Program-made: the position numbers and the translations under genes
The notes under the pieces: generated by a model
Database searches by the model: none
The model's input: only the letters and a program-made list of their open reading frames with translations
What the model was told of the DNA's origin: nothing
Source: a virus
Length of the DNA stretch: 37,203 nt
Direction: 5' to 3' (one strand)
IMG/VR virus record: IMGVR_UViG_3300022929_000079
Span: 1 to 37,203 of that record
In this document: positions 16,086-24,646 of the stretch, one piece after another
Layout: each line of letters opens with the position of its first letter
Numbering within the stretch: the stretch's first letter is position 1

Positions 16086-17330
16086 TTAAGATGGTATATC
16101 AGTTGAGAATGTAGGACCGTTAGTAAGCGTACCGTCATTTCCTCCGCTACCTTGGTCTGTGATAGTCGTTCCTGTACCACCATCATCATCACCCATACGC
16201 CACCATCCGAAAGGGTTAAGAGTGGTTAAGTTGCCGGGTACACCTCCATTATACATAGTTGTAATATCAGCCTCGGTAACAGTAGATGACCAAAAACCTA
16301 CCTCATCAATCTTTCCACTGAAAAAGTATGCACTAGTTTGTCTAGCTCCTAGTAGTGCTGTTGAGAAAGTAATAGGGCTAGTTATCGGGCTTGTTCCAAC
16401 AGCGTTGCCTACTTTAGTTCCGTTTTTAAAAATATCATAACCTGCTCCACCCGGATTAGTTTGTGAGTTAGTAGCCTCCCAACGAAAAGCGATATGAGTC
16501 CAAGCTGACGATGGAATAGAATCCGTGTTGGAGGTATAAGCGAAACCTGTTTGGCTGCTTGGTCTAATAGTAATTATCTCGTCTGTAAAATCTCCTGTAA
16601 TATTACCACCTAATGCACCAAACCACGCAGTACTGTTTTGTCCTAATAAATTACCCGCATTTCCTGAAGAGCTAGTTATAGTTGAGTCGGGTTTAATCCA
16701 GCAACTGAAAGCGTAACAGGAGGTTAGTCCTGATATAGACATATAGTCATTCGTGCCATCAAAGTCCACGGAGTAGGTGTTTATTAAGGGTGCGAAAGTT
16801 AAATCACCATCAACATAGTAGGCATTAGTACCAACAGGTATAACATTGACTACCGCATATTGTCCGGCTGTTGCCGTCTTGTTATTAAAGCCGTTAATCG
16901 AAGCACCCGAACCTACAATAGTTACTGTTCCCGCTCCTCCTTGTGTGATTGTACAGTTGAATCCGCTAGTTAATCCTGAAGGTATTGTGACAATAACTTG
17001 CCCGGCATTACTGCAAACGATCACTTTCCCGTTGTCACTATCAGATAGTGTCCGTGCTGTGGTTGTTTCCGATACAATGCTAAAGAAGGCAGGGCTAAAT
17101 TCTGTGCTTTCTGAAGTTGCCGCTGTGCCTAAACCGCTGATGTCTGTGTTACTAAGTGTAACTGTGCCTGTCCTTCCTGCTACCGATTGCACAGGTGCTA
17201 GGGTCATCAGGTTAGTAGCGGTTACTTTTTTCGTGGTAGCGGTTCCTGCAACATCGTCAACGATTGGTAAAATATCTGCCCCAACGGGTGTCGCTAGGTT
17301 ACTTAATTCTGTAATCTTTTTTGTGGCCAT
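16086..17330 (-). CDS. tail fibre with LamG/concanavalin-like lectin domain
   Basis: A 414-residue protein. The N-terminal ~110 residues (starting MATKKITELS) are typical of fibre attachment modules with AGRTGTVTLSNTDISGLG. Residues about 85-170 form a beta segment seen in phage tail proteins (VIVCSNAGQVIVTIP). Residues about 185-414 resemble a LamG/concanavalin A-like lectin: YSVDFDGTNDYMSISG, CWIKPD, WTHIAFRWE, IDEVGFWSSTVTEADI, and the terminal GWWRMGD-DGGTGTTITDQGSGGNDG. This is probably a receptor-binding fibre that contacts host glycan. Confidence 0.78.
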   Translation of the reverse strand: MATKKITELSNLATPVGADILPIVDDVAGTATTKKVTATNLMTLAPVQSVAGRTGTVTLSNTDISGLGTAATSESTEFSPAFFSIVSETTTARTLSDSDNGKVIVCSNAGQVIVTIPSGLTSGFNCTITQGGAGTVTIVGSGASINGFNNKTATAGQYAVVNVIPVGTNAYYVDGDLTFAPLINTYSVDFDGTNDYMSISGLTSCYAFSCWIKPDSTITSSSGNAGNLLGQNSTAWFGALGGNITGDFTDEIITIRPSSQTGFAYTSNTDSIPSSAWTHIAFRWEATNSQTNPGGAGYDIFKNGTKVGNAVGTSPITSPITFSTALLGARQTSAYFFSGKIDEVGFWSSTVTEADITTMYNGGVPGNLTTLNPFGWWRMGDDDGGTGTTITDQGSGGNDGTLTNGPTFSTDIPS

Positions 17331-17360
17331 AGTTTTTAATCAGGTGTTAAATTTTGTAAA

Positions 17361-17516
17361 TCACTCATAGACTATATTATCTCCTGCTTCCGTAAGCATG
17401 GGTTCATTGTTCTCCGTCAGGAGTGCATTGGCGGGTGGGCCAGGTGGTACGGGAGGGCCGACTGCATTATCTGCATCGGTGTCTCCAACCAGTAAACCAA
17501 GGCAATTATAAGGCAT
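17361..17516 (-). CDS. 51-residue Pro/Gly-rich small protein
   Basis: A short frame starting MPYNCLGLLVG with a GPPVPPGPP stretch and an acidic C-terminus (TENNEPMLTEAGDNIVYE). The ATG overlaps the stop of the upstream gene by one base (TAATG), the usual coupling signal here, so I think it is real. The proline-glycine stretch is collagen-like in flavour but too short to call. Possibly a minor tail or fibre accessory protein. The remaining 30 bases to the next gene hold only a 10-codon frame. Confidence 0.45.
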   Translation of the reverse strand: MPYNCLGLLVGDTDADNAVGPPVPPGPPANALLTENNEPMLTEAGDNIVYE

Positions 17517-17776
17517 TAGGCTTTATAGGCTAAACAAGCACCACTCGCTAAAGTGAAAGAGGTGCATGGACCATAAATTACTTGTCCCTGTGAAAAGGAG
17601 GTCGCATCCGAAATTAATGCGGATACATTTTCCACCTTCCCGACATATGCCGAAAGAACCGAATCCTCGGTGAATTGAATTGATGTGAAATCTCCAGTGT
17701 GAGCGGCAGTGTCATTCGCATAAAGCGATCCACCTGCTCCCATTGCATTGAGAATATTTACTCCTGATAAGCCCAT
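17516..17776 (-). CDS. small structural protein near tail fibre genes
   Basis: An 86-residue, Gly/Ser/Ala/Thr-rich protein of small neutral residues with little charge, starting MGLSGVNILNAMG. Segments such as AHTGDFTSIQFTED, LSAYVGKVENVSAL and QVIYGPCTSFTLASGACLAYKA suggest a beta-sandwich decoration or tail tip protein. Two Cys near the end could pair. It lies between the adaptor gene and the fibre genes. Not recognised further. Confidence 0.55.
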   Translation of the reverse strand: MGLSGVNILNAMGAGGSLYANDTAAHTGDFTSIQFTEDSVLSAYVGKVENVSALISDATSFSQGQVIYGPCTSFTLASGACLAYKA

Positions 17777-17783
17777 GATATTT

Positions 17784-18422
17784 TTATGTTGTGGTTAAAA
17801 TGTTAACTCCGAACGAGTAGCTCGGATATGTATTGACCGATATTTTATTCATTCCTTCCAGCCTCTCGACTCGGTCGATTTCGAGTGCCAGGGTTTCTTC
17901 TGCCATTTGTTCTTGTGCCAATGCTTTGTCCAATTGGCCGTCTGACTTATACCAATCAGATACAGTTGCAAGTAGTAGGTAACGCTCGAGGAATCGTGGG
18001 AGTGTAGAAGTCTCTCCTGGTTGATCTCCATAACTGCTGGGGGTCACCTGGTTGCCTTGAACAAATACTGTCGATTGTGTGGAGTCTGCTTTTAGAATCA
18101 GATATCCATTGATCAGATTATATTCCAACTTGATCGCTTGGCGGTCACTTAGCGGGTTTTTATCGAAGACCGCAAAGACATCCATGATGTCCGAGTCGTT
18201 GTCGATCTGTACCGCTTTGTCGGCCACCAATGGCGTGGTAATTGCCGCCACTGTCTTTTCTTTCAGTGACATCAATTCCGGCCACTGTGCCCGTGTCCAT
18301 GCTCCCTTAACACGATCATTTAATGAGTTCTTGAATGCTGTCTCCTCAACCGAAAGTAAAGAATCCACTCCGATTGCCGAAGTGAATCTATCTTTCAGGT
18401 CGCTGTAGGATACAGTTCTCAC
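17784..18422 (-). CDS. head-to-tail adaptor protein
   Basis: A 212-residue protein between capsid and fibre genes, where the head-tail adaptor (P22 gp4 / T7 gp11 role) is expected. N-terminal helices (YSDLKDRFTSAIG, FKNSLNDRVKGAWTRAQWPEL), a beta middle with DIMDVFAVFDKNPLSD and YNLINGYLIL, and C-terminal helices (FLERYLLLATVSDWYKSDGQ, then Glu/Ala heptads) match the layout of podoviral adaptors. The start overlaps the upstream gene by four bases. Assignment is by pattern and position. Confidence 0.6.
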   Translation of the reverse strand: MRTVSYSDLKDRFTSAIGVDSLLSVEETAFKNSLNDRVKGAWTRAQWPELMSLKEKTVAAITTPLVADKAVQIDNDSDIMDVFAVFDKNPLSDRQAIKLEYNLINGYLILKADSTQSTVFVQGNQVTPSSYGDQPGETSTLPRFLERYLLLATVSDWYKSDGQLDKALAQEQMAEETLALEIDRVERLEGMNKISVNTYPSYSFGVNILTTT

Positions 18423-18727
18423 GATCCGATTACTGTCTCAGGATTCTTTTTAGCGAAATCCCTCGAATACTCGGGATCAGACATACAGCCAGGACGCTCC
18501 TGCTCATGTCTCAAGTAAGTCGTAAGATCGACAGATCGAACTGCACGGAAGTCTTTCCCTCCGCTAACAGATTGCCCGTATTTACGAGCCGCTAATGCCC
18601 TGCTCTTGTAGCCAGCTTTTTCGCGCTCGGCTTGTGCTTCTGCCTTTTTGGAAAGATAGTGTGCCATCTCTTCACCCGACATTCCACCACTTCGTTTCCC
18701 GCCTCTTACGATTATATTAAGACTCAT
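18419..18727 (-). CDS. small basic protein downstream of the capsid gene
   Basis: A 102-residue charged, mostly helical protein starting MSLNIIVRGGKRSGG, with a long Lys/Glu/Ala-rich helix (YLSKKAEAQAEREKAGYKSRALAARKY region). No known motif. It is separated from the major capsid gene by an intrinsic terminator and coupled to the adaptor gene by an ATGA overlap. Possibly a head completion or decoration protein. Function unknown. Confidence 0.5.
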   Translation of the reverse strand: MSLNIIVRGGKRSGGMSGEEMAHYLSKKAEAQAEREKAGYKSRALAARKYGQSVSGGKDFRAVRSVDLTTYLRHEQERPGCMSDPEYSRDFAKKNPETVIGS

Positions 18728-18737
18728 ATTTAAAAAG

Positions 18738-18774
18738 AAAAAGGGAGCCGGTCTAACCCCTTAAACCGGCTCCC
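18738..18774 (-). terminator. intrinsic terminator after the major capsid gene
   Basis: A perfect 10-base stem, GGGAGCCGGT (18743-18752) and ACCGGCTCCC (18765-18774), with a 12-base loop, is followed on the minus strand by TTTTTCTTTTT. This is a textbook Rho-independent terminator downstream of the major capsid gene. It should raise capsid over downstream tail transcripts. Confidence 0.92.
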
Positions 18775-18812
18775 AAGTAACAACATTATCGGCTGATATA
18801 AACCCGAACTAA

Positions 18813-19835
18813 TTAAACAATACTACCAAGTGCTCTAGGATTGCTTACGCGAATCGTAGCCATACACTCAGAGAAAGCTCTTTTTCCAGCACCATTGTCA
18901 GGAAGATCCTGAATGGTCATGCCTTCCAAGAATTTAAGTGAAACAGTGTCATCGGTTGGGATAAGATATCCACGATCTGTATTAACAGTTCCGAGGGCTG
19001 TATCGTCTCCACTTGCTCCGCCATCGTTTCTGCCCAACCAGAGGTCCGGCACGATATCCACTTGACCATAATCACTGATGTAAGTAACGACTGACAATTT
19101 CAAGATGCCATCTTTGACATCCTGGTTGAAGTTAAAATCACTATTTGCAGTGGTAGACCTGGTGTAGTCAGTGATTTTATTTACCAAAGCTGGTCCTGCG
19201 AAAAGTCTGAAAGAACCTTTCGAGCCTGAAGCAGTGTAAACAGCCTGAAGAAGTCCACGGAAAGCAGACTCAGTCAAGGAACCGATAGAAACACGGGAAC
19301 CACTTACTGCACGGAATCCTTGCTTTAAGGATGTGTCGAAAGTGTTACCTGTTGCTGTTGGGTCAGACCAAATACCAAGTCCGCACATTTTAGCACCAGC
19401 GGAGCTAGTACCGGCAGACTGATCATTTCCTGATCCGATTGCAGTTTCCAAACTGTTTTTAAGTTGGATAAGACTCTTAGCCTGAGAAGCGGCGAAAAGA
19501 GATCCACCAGGAGCGACATCTACCATTTCAGCTTGACGGGATACCGCGAAGATATCTCTGAATGTGGCCACTCGATTAGACAAACGAGCACGAGTGTCAA
19601 TCAAGTTAGCGGCATCTGAAATAGTTAAGTCAGCACCATCGATGTTTCCACCTGATCCTACTGGATCGGCGAGTGAGTCAACCAACCACTCATTAAGAGT
19701 TGCTTTTGGAGCGGCGGATTGTGGGATTGTACTGTAAATTGGAGTTTCTTGTGGTGAAACAGTTTTCATCACATTTTCCAAATTTTCCCTTGCACCCTTG
19801 GTGCTAGTCACATTGTAGCTTGTTGCAATAGCCAT
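18813..19835 (-). CDS. major capsid protein, SU10-like
   Basis: A 340-residue HK97-fold major capsid protein of the SU10 type. The N-terminus has the family pattern: RENLENVMKTVSPQETPIYS, then NEWLVDSLADP and a Gly/Asp-rich loop, followed by LSNRVATFRDIFAVSRQAEMVD. Later come FRLFAGPALVNKITDY, ISDYGQVDIVPDLWLGR (the typical YxxxxGxxxxxPDRWL strand region) and a LKFLEGMTIQDLPDNGAGKRAF end segment. Length is usual for the family. It follows the scaffold gene, has an AAGGA ribosome site, and is followed by a strong terminator. Confidence 0.9.
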   Translation of the reverse strand: MAIATSYNVTSTKGARENLENVMKTVSPQETPIYSTIPQSAAPKATLNEWLVDSLADPVGSGGNIDGADLTISDAANLIDTRARLSNRVATFRDIFAVSRQAEMVDVAPGGSLFAASQAKSLIQLKNSLETAIGSGNDQSAGTSSAGAKMCGLGIWSDPTATGNTFDTSLKQGFRAVSGSRVSIGSLTESAFRGLLQAVYTASGSKGSFRLFAGPALVNKITDYTRSTTANSDFNFNQDVKDGILKLSVVTYISDYGQVDIVPDLWLGRNDGGASGDDTALGTVNTDRGYLIPTDDTVSLKFLEGMTIQDLPDNGAGKRAFSECMATIRVSNPRALGSIV

Positions 19836-19868
19836 TTTGAGTAATTCCTTATTTTAAGATTTTAAATT

Positions 19869-20897
19869 TTATTCCGCTAGAAGTGCGGCTAGATCGTTTT
19901 CCGAGAGTCTTCTACGCTCCAAAATCTTTTGCTTCTGTGCAGTCTTCCGAGTGACTTGAGTTTGTACCGGCGGGCTGGAATCTCCCATTGTCGGTGGAGG
20001 TGCTTTGGCTACTTTCTTGGCTTTCGGTTTGGCCGTCTTGGCCGCCTGGTCTGCCTTGATCGCTTCCACTCCTCTTACGAGTGTGGCCGCTATAAAGTCG
20101 CCATTAGGAAGGGAGTTTAGAACATTAGCATACTGACTTTTAAGCTGATTAAATACGCCTCTGCGTTCTTCAGCGATGTCACTGTCTACTGTTTCAGAAA
20201 TCCACGGATGAGTGTTAATCGTATCCTGTTGCCATTGTGCCGCCGACTGGAGATGCTGTGCCCTTTCGGGGATCTTCTCTGTCAGGTATTCGTCTGCTTG
20301 GGTAAGAATGTTTCGAATATCATCATCCGAATACTCTCTTCCATCGACTTCCACAAAGTCCTTGCCGATGTGCTGAAGTGCAAACTTCTTGGCGGCAAGT
20401 GCTTCCTTCCTCAAAGTCTCCAGGGCTTGAAAGTCCTGGACTTCTTCAAGTGCCGGCTGGCTGGTTTCCGATTGCTTCTGAGGGTTGGCTTTTAGTGCTT
20501 GAATCTCGGCTTTAAGAGTGTCAACGACCTCTTCAGCGGTTTTCGCTCTTTTTGTGAGCTTTCCTACCTGTTTAAGTAGCTTCCCTACGGCCTTGGGCGG
20601 TTCCTCCGCCTCAGATTCATCACTTTCCTCCTCATTCGCTACCTCTTCCGTTTCCTCCTCCTCTGATTCCTCAGTTTCGGTTGACTGTAAAAGAACATCT
20701 TGATCCTGGTCGGCTTCCGTATCTGTGGGCTGAGTCTCGGACTCGGCGGTCACCTCGGATTCCTCTTTCGCTTCACTCTCCTCGACTTTATCGACAAACG
20801 ATGCTGTCAACTCCTCAAGGGTCGTAATGCTTTGCGTTGGTTGTGGTTCTGCTTCTGTTGTACTACCCGAAGCCTCGGTTGTTTCTGTATCTGCCAT
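19869..20897 (-). CDS. capsid scaffolding protein
   Basis: A 342-residue protein (from ATG 20897, with AGGA just upstream; an earlier start at 20963 lacks this). The first ~110 residues are extremely acidic with Glu/Thr/Ser runs. A coiled-coil follows (KLLKQVGKLTKRAKTAEEVVD), then a long helical middle, and a basic Lys/Ala/Pro C-terminus (KAKKVAKAPPP ... RKTAQKQKILERRRLSENDLAALLAE). Acidic helical body, basic capsid-binding tail and a location immediately upstream of the capsid gene are typical of phage scaffolds. It assembles the procapsid and is then removed. Confidence 0.82.
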   Translation of the reverse strand: MADTETTEASGSTTEAEPQPTQSITTLEELTASFVDKVEESEAKEESEVTAESETQPTDTEADQDQDVLLQSTETEESEEEETEEVANEEESDESEAEEPPKAVGKLLKQVGKLTKRAKTAEEVVDTLKAEIQALKANPQKQSETSQPALEEVQDFQALETLRKEALAAKKFALQHIGKDFVEVDGREYSDDDIRNILTQADEYLTEKIPERAQHLQSAAQWQQDTINTHPWISETVDSDIAEERRGVFNQLKSQYANVLNSLPNGDFIAATLVRGVEAIKADQAAKTAKPKAKKVAKAPPPTMGDSSPPVQTQVTRKTAQKQKILERRRLSENDLAALLAE

Positions 20898-20995
20898 TTT
20901 CCTGCGTTTGGTAAGTTCGCACTCTTGCGGTTTCGGTTTCTGCGTACCGACATGGTACGCCACCTCTGATTATGACAGGGGGTCGGATAAATTAC

Positions 20996-21415
20996 TCAGG
21001 AGACTTTAAAAATCTTCCAATTGTCCTTGTACTCCTCATGCTTGGCTTTCGATTCAGGGTTGTGCGGATACAATCCGATCCGTTTTGCTCCGTCTAATTC
21101 CATGCATGGTATATTATAAAAAGTGTTCAGTTCCTCGACATAGGCCACTAGGACATCTACCTTCGTGCAGTCGATTGTTTCTTTGCCGGTCGATCCTCGG
21201 CAAGTTGTGACCATGTATCTGCCTAATCCTGTTCGGTTTTTATCTTTAGACTTTGATTCTGTCCCCTTGATCTGAATCTTAAAAATCTTCCCCGCCGTGT
21301 TCATCACCAGGCAGTCCTGTGGCAAATAATCGCCTAGTGGCACAAAGACCTCCAGTCCACGCTCAAGGGCTTCCGAAAAAAACTTCTGCTCGTAGAGGTT
21401 ACCCTTCCTCTTCAT
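20996..21415 (-). CDS. PD-(D/E)XK endonuclease-like protein
   Basis: About 139 residues from ATG 21415, within the end of the upstream acidic gene. It has an early Glu (GNLYEQKFF), then DYLPQDCLVMN (Asp), KIFKIQIKGTE (the Q-x-K core), GRYMVTT and DVLVAYVEELNTFYNIP. This is the motif order of small PD-(D/E)XK nucleases such as archaeal resolvase-like or homing-type enzymes. Such a nuclease inside the head-gene cluster may trim or debranch DNA at packaging, or be a homing-like passenger. A longer frame to 21484 encodes implausible sequence in the region overlapping the upstream gene. Confidence 0.72.
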   Translation of the reverse strand: MKRKGNLYEQKFFSEALERGLEVFVPLGDYLPQDCLVMNTAGKIFKIQIKGTESKSKDKNRTGLGRYMVTTCRGSTGKETIDCTKVDVLVAYVEELNTFYNIPCMELDGAKRIGLYPHNPESKAKHEEYKDNWKIFKVS

Positions 21416-21602
21416 CTTCGTCATCATCATCGAGCACCATATCGCACTCGAAATCGACAACATCCTCATCCAGCCACTCCTCAATGTCTGACATCACGAT
21501 CTTTGCCATTTCAGTGTCTTCAATATCAGACTCCTCAAGCCAACGATTGAGCAATGCCCTATGCTCGTTTTTAAACTGCTGATGGGGTGTCAGTTTCGGC
21601 AT
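21399..21602 (-). CDS. small very acidic protein
   Basis: A 67-residue protein starting MPKLTPHQQFKNEHR and ending in an Asp/Glu run (DDDDEDEEEG). Helical middle (LLNRWLEESDIEDTEMAKIVMSDIEEWL). No family recognised. It overlaps its neighbours on both sides. The acidic tail suggests binding to a basic partner, perhaps the neighbouring very basic small proteins. That is speculation. Confidence 0.5.
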   Translation of the reverse strand: MPKLTPHQQFKNEHRALLNRWLEESDIEDTEMAKIVMSDIEEWLDEDVVDFECDMVLDDDDEDEEEG

Positions 21603-21795
21603 TGTCCAACGCCTCCAATATTCGGGTTAATCCAGCGATCTCTCCCGATAAACGGGCAAGCTTCTGTGGATTGTCCACATGAGTATAGTCCTGAAAATCA
21701 ACCAGGCACATATCCCTCTGTTCTTTAATAAAGTCCTTAATCACTACCCACTCGGTTTGTTCGCCGAGTCCGGCAACTGCATCTCCTAATGTCAT
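21571..21795 (-). CDS. small conserved-looking phage protein
   Basis: A 74-residue protein with two helical parts: EWVVIKDFIKEQRDMCLVDFQD and NPQKLARLSGEIAGLTRILEALDNAE. The second pattern (a hydrophobic heptad with ARLxGEIAGL) occurs in many short phage proteins placed near portal and scaffold genes, but I cannot name a function. It overlaps both neighbours and is probably a real structural accessory gene. Confidence 0.5.
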   Translation of the reverse strand: MTLGDAVAGLGEQTEWVVIKDFIKEQRDMCLVDFQDYTHVDNPQKLARLSGEIAGLTRILEALDNAETDTPSAV

Positions 21796-22142
21796 TTTTT
21801 CCTTCTTACGGGTTTTACTCTTCTGCCCATTCCTACCTTCGATTTCTCAGCCTTTTTCCGTTTCAGTTGGCTTTTACTCATCTCCGATTTGGTCTTGGGT
21901 GTTTTACTCGAAACTCGTTTGGTTGGCCGGCAGTATTCATTCGACTTACCCTGACCGCATGGTTTGCCGGTCCGTGTATCCTGCCATTTCTCAGCATCCC
22001 ATCTTTTCAACGATGTACCCTTGGCAGTCTTGCGAACCTGTCCCTTCGACTTCCGGCACTTAGCGATCTGTTGCGATGCTCGAGCACTCGGGAATACCTT
22101 TACCCGAGCCTTTACCTTCTTGTAACAAGCGTCCTTTGGCAT
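21792..22142 (-). CDS. Cys-containing basic protein, DUF5872-like
   Basis: A 116-residue, highly basic protein with a recognisable pattern: CYKKVKARVKVFPSARAS near the start, KCRK, then LKRWDAEKWQDTRTGKPCG and EYCRPTKRVSSKTPKT, ending in KPVRRKK. This matches my memory of a family (DUF5872-like) found beside structural genes of large viruses and aquatic phages. The Cys residues could bind a metal, and the basic character suggests DNA binding inside the capsid. Overlaps the downstream gene by four bases. Confidence 0.6.
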   Translation of the reverse strand: MPKDACYKKVKARVKVFPSARASQQIAKCRKSKGQVRKTAKGTSLKRWDAEKWQDTRTGKPCGQGKSNEYCRPTKRVSSKTPKTKSEMSKSQLKRKKAEKSKVGMGRRVKPVRRKK

Positions 22143-22143
22143 C

Positions 22144-22422
22144 TTACCACTTCACCTTATTTGCCCAGTAGGCCGCCGAAGTTTTACCCTTGGCAATATT
22201 CTTTCCGTGCCGACTTTTAAATCTAGCCCGTTTATCCTTCATCGCCTGACTTTCGCCCTTTTTGGGTTTACCGGCAGTCTTCGCTCCCTGCTGACCAAAG
22301 CGAATCATCTTATCTTTTCCACCATCTTTAACTAAAACCACATGGGATTTCGTGGGATGATTAGGTGTTCGCTTGGGCTTGGAATACCCGGCAAAAGTTA
22401 TTCCCCTGTAAGTAATACTCAC
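22144..22422 (-). CDS. small basic protein with RH motif, DUF6321-like
   Basis: A 92-residue basic protein starting (from GTG 22422) MSITYRGITFAGYSKPKRTP. The centre has KMIRFGQQG and the end has KRARFKSRHGKNIAKGKTSAAYWANKVKW. The RFG-Q-G, F-x-x-RH and terminal YWA-K-x-KW pattern is that of small basic proteins next to the portal gene in many aquatic phages. The GTG overlaps the stop of the 40-residue gene upstream (GTGA). Likely a DNA-binding or packaged protein. Function not established here. Confidence 0.58.
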   Translation of the reverse strand: MSITYRGITFAGYSKPKRTPNHPTKSHVVLVKDGGKDKMIRFGQQGAKTAGKPKKGESQAMKDKRARFKSRHGKNIAKGKTSAAYWANKVKW

Positions 22423-22541
22423 TTTTTCTTCTTCAACATTTTCTTCTTTGCTGGACTCATTTTCTTTCGAGCCATTGCTTTTGCTTTTTTGGAAGGTCTT
22501 CCAACCTTCGATCCGTAAGTTCCCTTCCCATAAGGTGCCAT
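22419..22541 (-). CDS. 40-residue lysine-rich small protein
   Basis: A tiny gene starting MAPYGKGTYGSKVGRP and continuing as a Lys/Met/Ala-rich basic tail (KKAKAMARKKMSPAKKKM). The PYGKGTYGxKVGRP opening is a pattern I recall from short proteins in aquatic phage structural clusters. It lies 17 bases after the portal gene and its TGA overlaps the next GTG by four bases. By charge it should bind DNA; the role is unknown. Confidence 0.6.
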   Translation of the reverse strand: MAPYGKGTYGSKVGRPSKKAKAMARKKMSPAKKKMLKKKK

Positions 22542-22558
22542 ATTATTATTCCTTTCGA

Positions 22559-24646
22559 TTAAGCGGCCACTGATGTGCCTGGTACATTGCCAGGGGCAGT
22601 ACCTAATTGACCAATCCTGGCGTTCATTTGTTGCTGTTGCTGAAATTCTAACTGACCAGCATATGTCTGAAGTCTCTTCGCAAAGTTTTCATCGGATTGC
22701 AGGCGTTCCTGCACATCGGTCGCCGGTATTGCTTCGCTTCCCTGTATATACGATTGTAATACTTGAAGCCTAAGTTGTGGATTCGCTCCATTTTCAGGGG
22801 CGTTAACAACCTGTCCCGATGCAATCTTTGCGATGTCATTCGATGTTTCAATAATCTCCTTTGTGGTAGCCTCCTGCGATGGCATGATTAACTGATTGGC
22901 AAGGTTCGGATCAATCGCCTCAATCACCTTGCGAAGATAAATGTCAAATCTGCTCACGCCCTGACGATCATAGGTTGCCATTAACTTACCTATCGTATCC
23001 AACTTCTGAAGAACCTTCTCCTCATCCTGGTTCATGCTGTTCCATGTAATATTAAAATCATACACTTCAGCAGTCTCATCCATCATAAGCATCGCTCCCT
23101 GCTCATTATTGGTAACCCGAAACCATATCTGCGGTCCGCCGTAAGTGCGATCCAAGCACCAAATGCGATTTAGTACCTGCTTCCATCCCTCGAGCCAACG
23201 ATTGACCAGGTTCTGACGAACACTGTTTGCCTCCACTGCATCGTCAGGTCCAGTCGGCCTTCCCGTTAGCTTATCTGCCAACTGACGAATCTGCATCTCC
23301 ACTTCCATGCTCGCGTTCGAATAACGGGGGATCTCCATGAATCCAACCTCTCCACGCCTTCTAACGGCCAAGTGAGCACCCGGACCAAGACGCTCTGGGC
23401 GGCGGCCAATTTGGAACTCAACTGGTGGCATCGTACTCATGGATGCCCTGTCTCTCCTTGCATCCATTTCTGTCTTTACTGCCAATTGATAACTCTTCAG
23501 CAGTTCAGGATATCCACGCGAATCAAGCAATCTATGGTTAAGGCATTCCCTCGTAATCGCAACAAAGGGATATCTCCCCTCATCATACTCCATAGGACTG
23601 TGAAACCCATGCCCTTCCGCTTCATCCGCCCAGCAGGTAATCGTGCATATAGGCACATCGTCTTCGTCCAGTTCCTTACGATATGTCGTGATTACCCGAA
23701 CCATGCCCTCGTAATCCTGCTGACCATAAAAGTTGCCGGTGTCATACGACATGAGATCCGTTGAATAACTCTCCTCCGAATAAAATCCTTTCGAGTTTTC
23801 AATCAGTTCCTCAATCCATTCCTTATCCCATCCCTCATTCACCTTCTGCATCAGAGCCTCGGGGCTGTAGTAATGAATACAGTGAATGCTCCTGGCGGAT
23901 TCCAAATCAATCACATTCGAATCGATAATAATCTCCCTACCCAACTCATAAGCTTTAACCGCAGGACGATTTACCACTGCCTTCTCTGTTGGAACCTTTG
24001 AAACTCCTTTGTTGCGTAGCTCGTTTAACATCTTACGAACCCGCTTCTTCTTTAACCCTGGAAACAACGGAAAGAACATCTCCTCAACCCCCTCCTTCAT
24101 CTCGGGATCTTGGATCGCCATTGCCAGTTCAGGCGACATCTGTGCAATCTCCTCGAGCGATATGTCTCTAAATACCCGAGTTGTCTCCCTCTTCCAATAT
24201 GTACCAAAAAATGTTATTCCATTCTGCAAAAGATAATTAGCACCGATGGCCGCTTCCCTCTGTAACTCAGTCATCGATCCCATCCGCCATTTCAGAAATT
24301 CACTCACCATCTTGGCCGATGTAATATCTCCACTCTCCACGGGAGCCGCCACCAGGTTAGCCTGTGAAAGCGATTGCGACAGCAAAGCCACATCCCCGTC
24401 AATCAACGGGTTCACAAGGTTAGGCTCTAAATCGGAGCTACCATCCCAGGGAAATGCTTCAGGTCCATTCTTCTTTCCCGATTCATCCTTTCCTGCCCAC
24501 TCATTAAAACGACACTCCCTCGCCTGCTCCGCCTTATCCATCCAAAAAGACAGATTCGCCCTCGCCTCATTGAACTCATGTTTGATCGAATCTACATCCG
24601 GCCCCTTCTCGTCAAACTCCTGTACTTCTAATCCACTACTTTCCAT
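22559..24646 (-). CDS. portal protein
   Basis: A 695-residue portal protein. Typical features are the N-terminal PWDGSSDLEPNLVNPLID segment, QREAAIGANYLLQNGITFF, PFVAITRECLNHRLLDSRGYPELLKSYQ, MDARRDRASMSTMPPVEFQIG and LADKLTGRPTGPDDAVEANSVRQNLVNRWLEGWK, then helical C-terminal parts with a Gln-rich end (QQQQQMNARIG). It forms the dodecameric ring for DNA entry and exit and for tail attachment. The order terL - portal - scaffold - capsid supports it. Its start overlaps the small sigma-like gene by 11 bases. Confidence 0.9.
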   Translation of the reverse strand: MESSGLEVQEFDEKGPDVDSIKHEFNEARANLSFWMDKAEQARECRFNEWAGKDESGKKNGPEAFPWDGSSDLEPNLVNPLIDGDVALLSQSLSQANLVAAPVESGDITSAKMVSEFLKWRMGSMTELQREAAIGANYLLQNGITFFGTYWKRETTRVFRDISLEEIAQMSPELAMAIQDPEMKEGVEEMFFPLFPGLKKKRVRKMLNELRNKGVSKVPTEKAVVNRPAVKAYELGREIIIDSNVIDLESARSIHCIHYYSPEALMQKVNEGWDKEWIEELIENSKGFYSEESYSTDLMSYDTGNFYGQQDYEGMVRVITTYRKELDEDDVPICTITCWADEAEGHGFHSPMEYDEGRYPFVAITRECLNHRLLDSRGYPELLKSYQLAVKTEMDARRDRASMSTMPPVEFQIGRRPERLGPGAHLAVRRRGEVGFMEIPRYSNASMEVEMQIRQLADKLTGRPTGPDDAVEANSVRQNLVNRWLEGWKQVLNRIWCLDRTYGGPQIWFRVTNNEQGAMLMMDETAEVYDFNITWNSMNQDEEKVLQKLDTIGKLMATYDRQGVSRFDIYLRKVIEAIDPNLANQLIMPSQEATTKEIIETSNDIAKIASGQVVNAPENGANPQLRLQVLQSYIQGSEAIPATDVQERLQSDENFAKRLQTYAGQLEFQQQQQMNARIGQLGTAPGNVPGTSVAA

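Noticed and set aside
21789-22220. 143-codon plus-strand frame rich in Leu/Phe/Pro
   Set aside because: Antisense shadow of two basic structural genes; hydrophobic character results from reverse complement of Lys/Arg codons.
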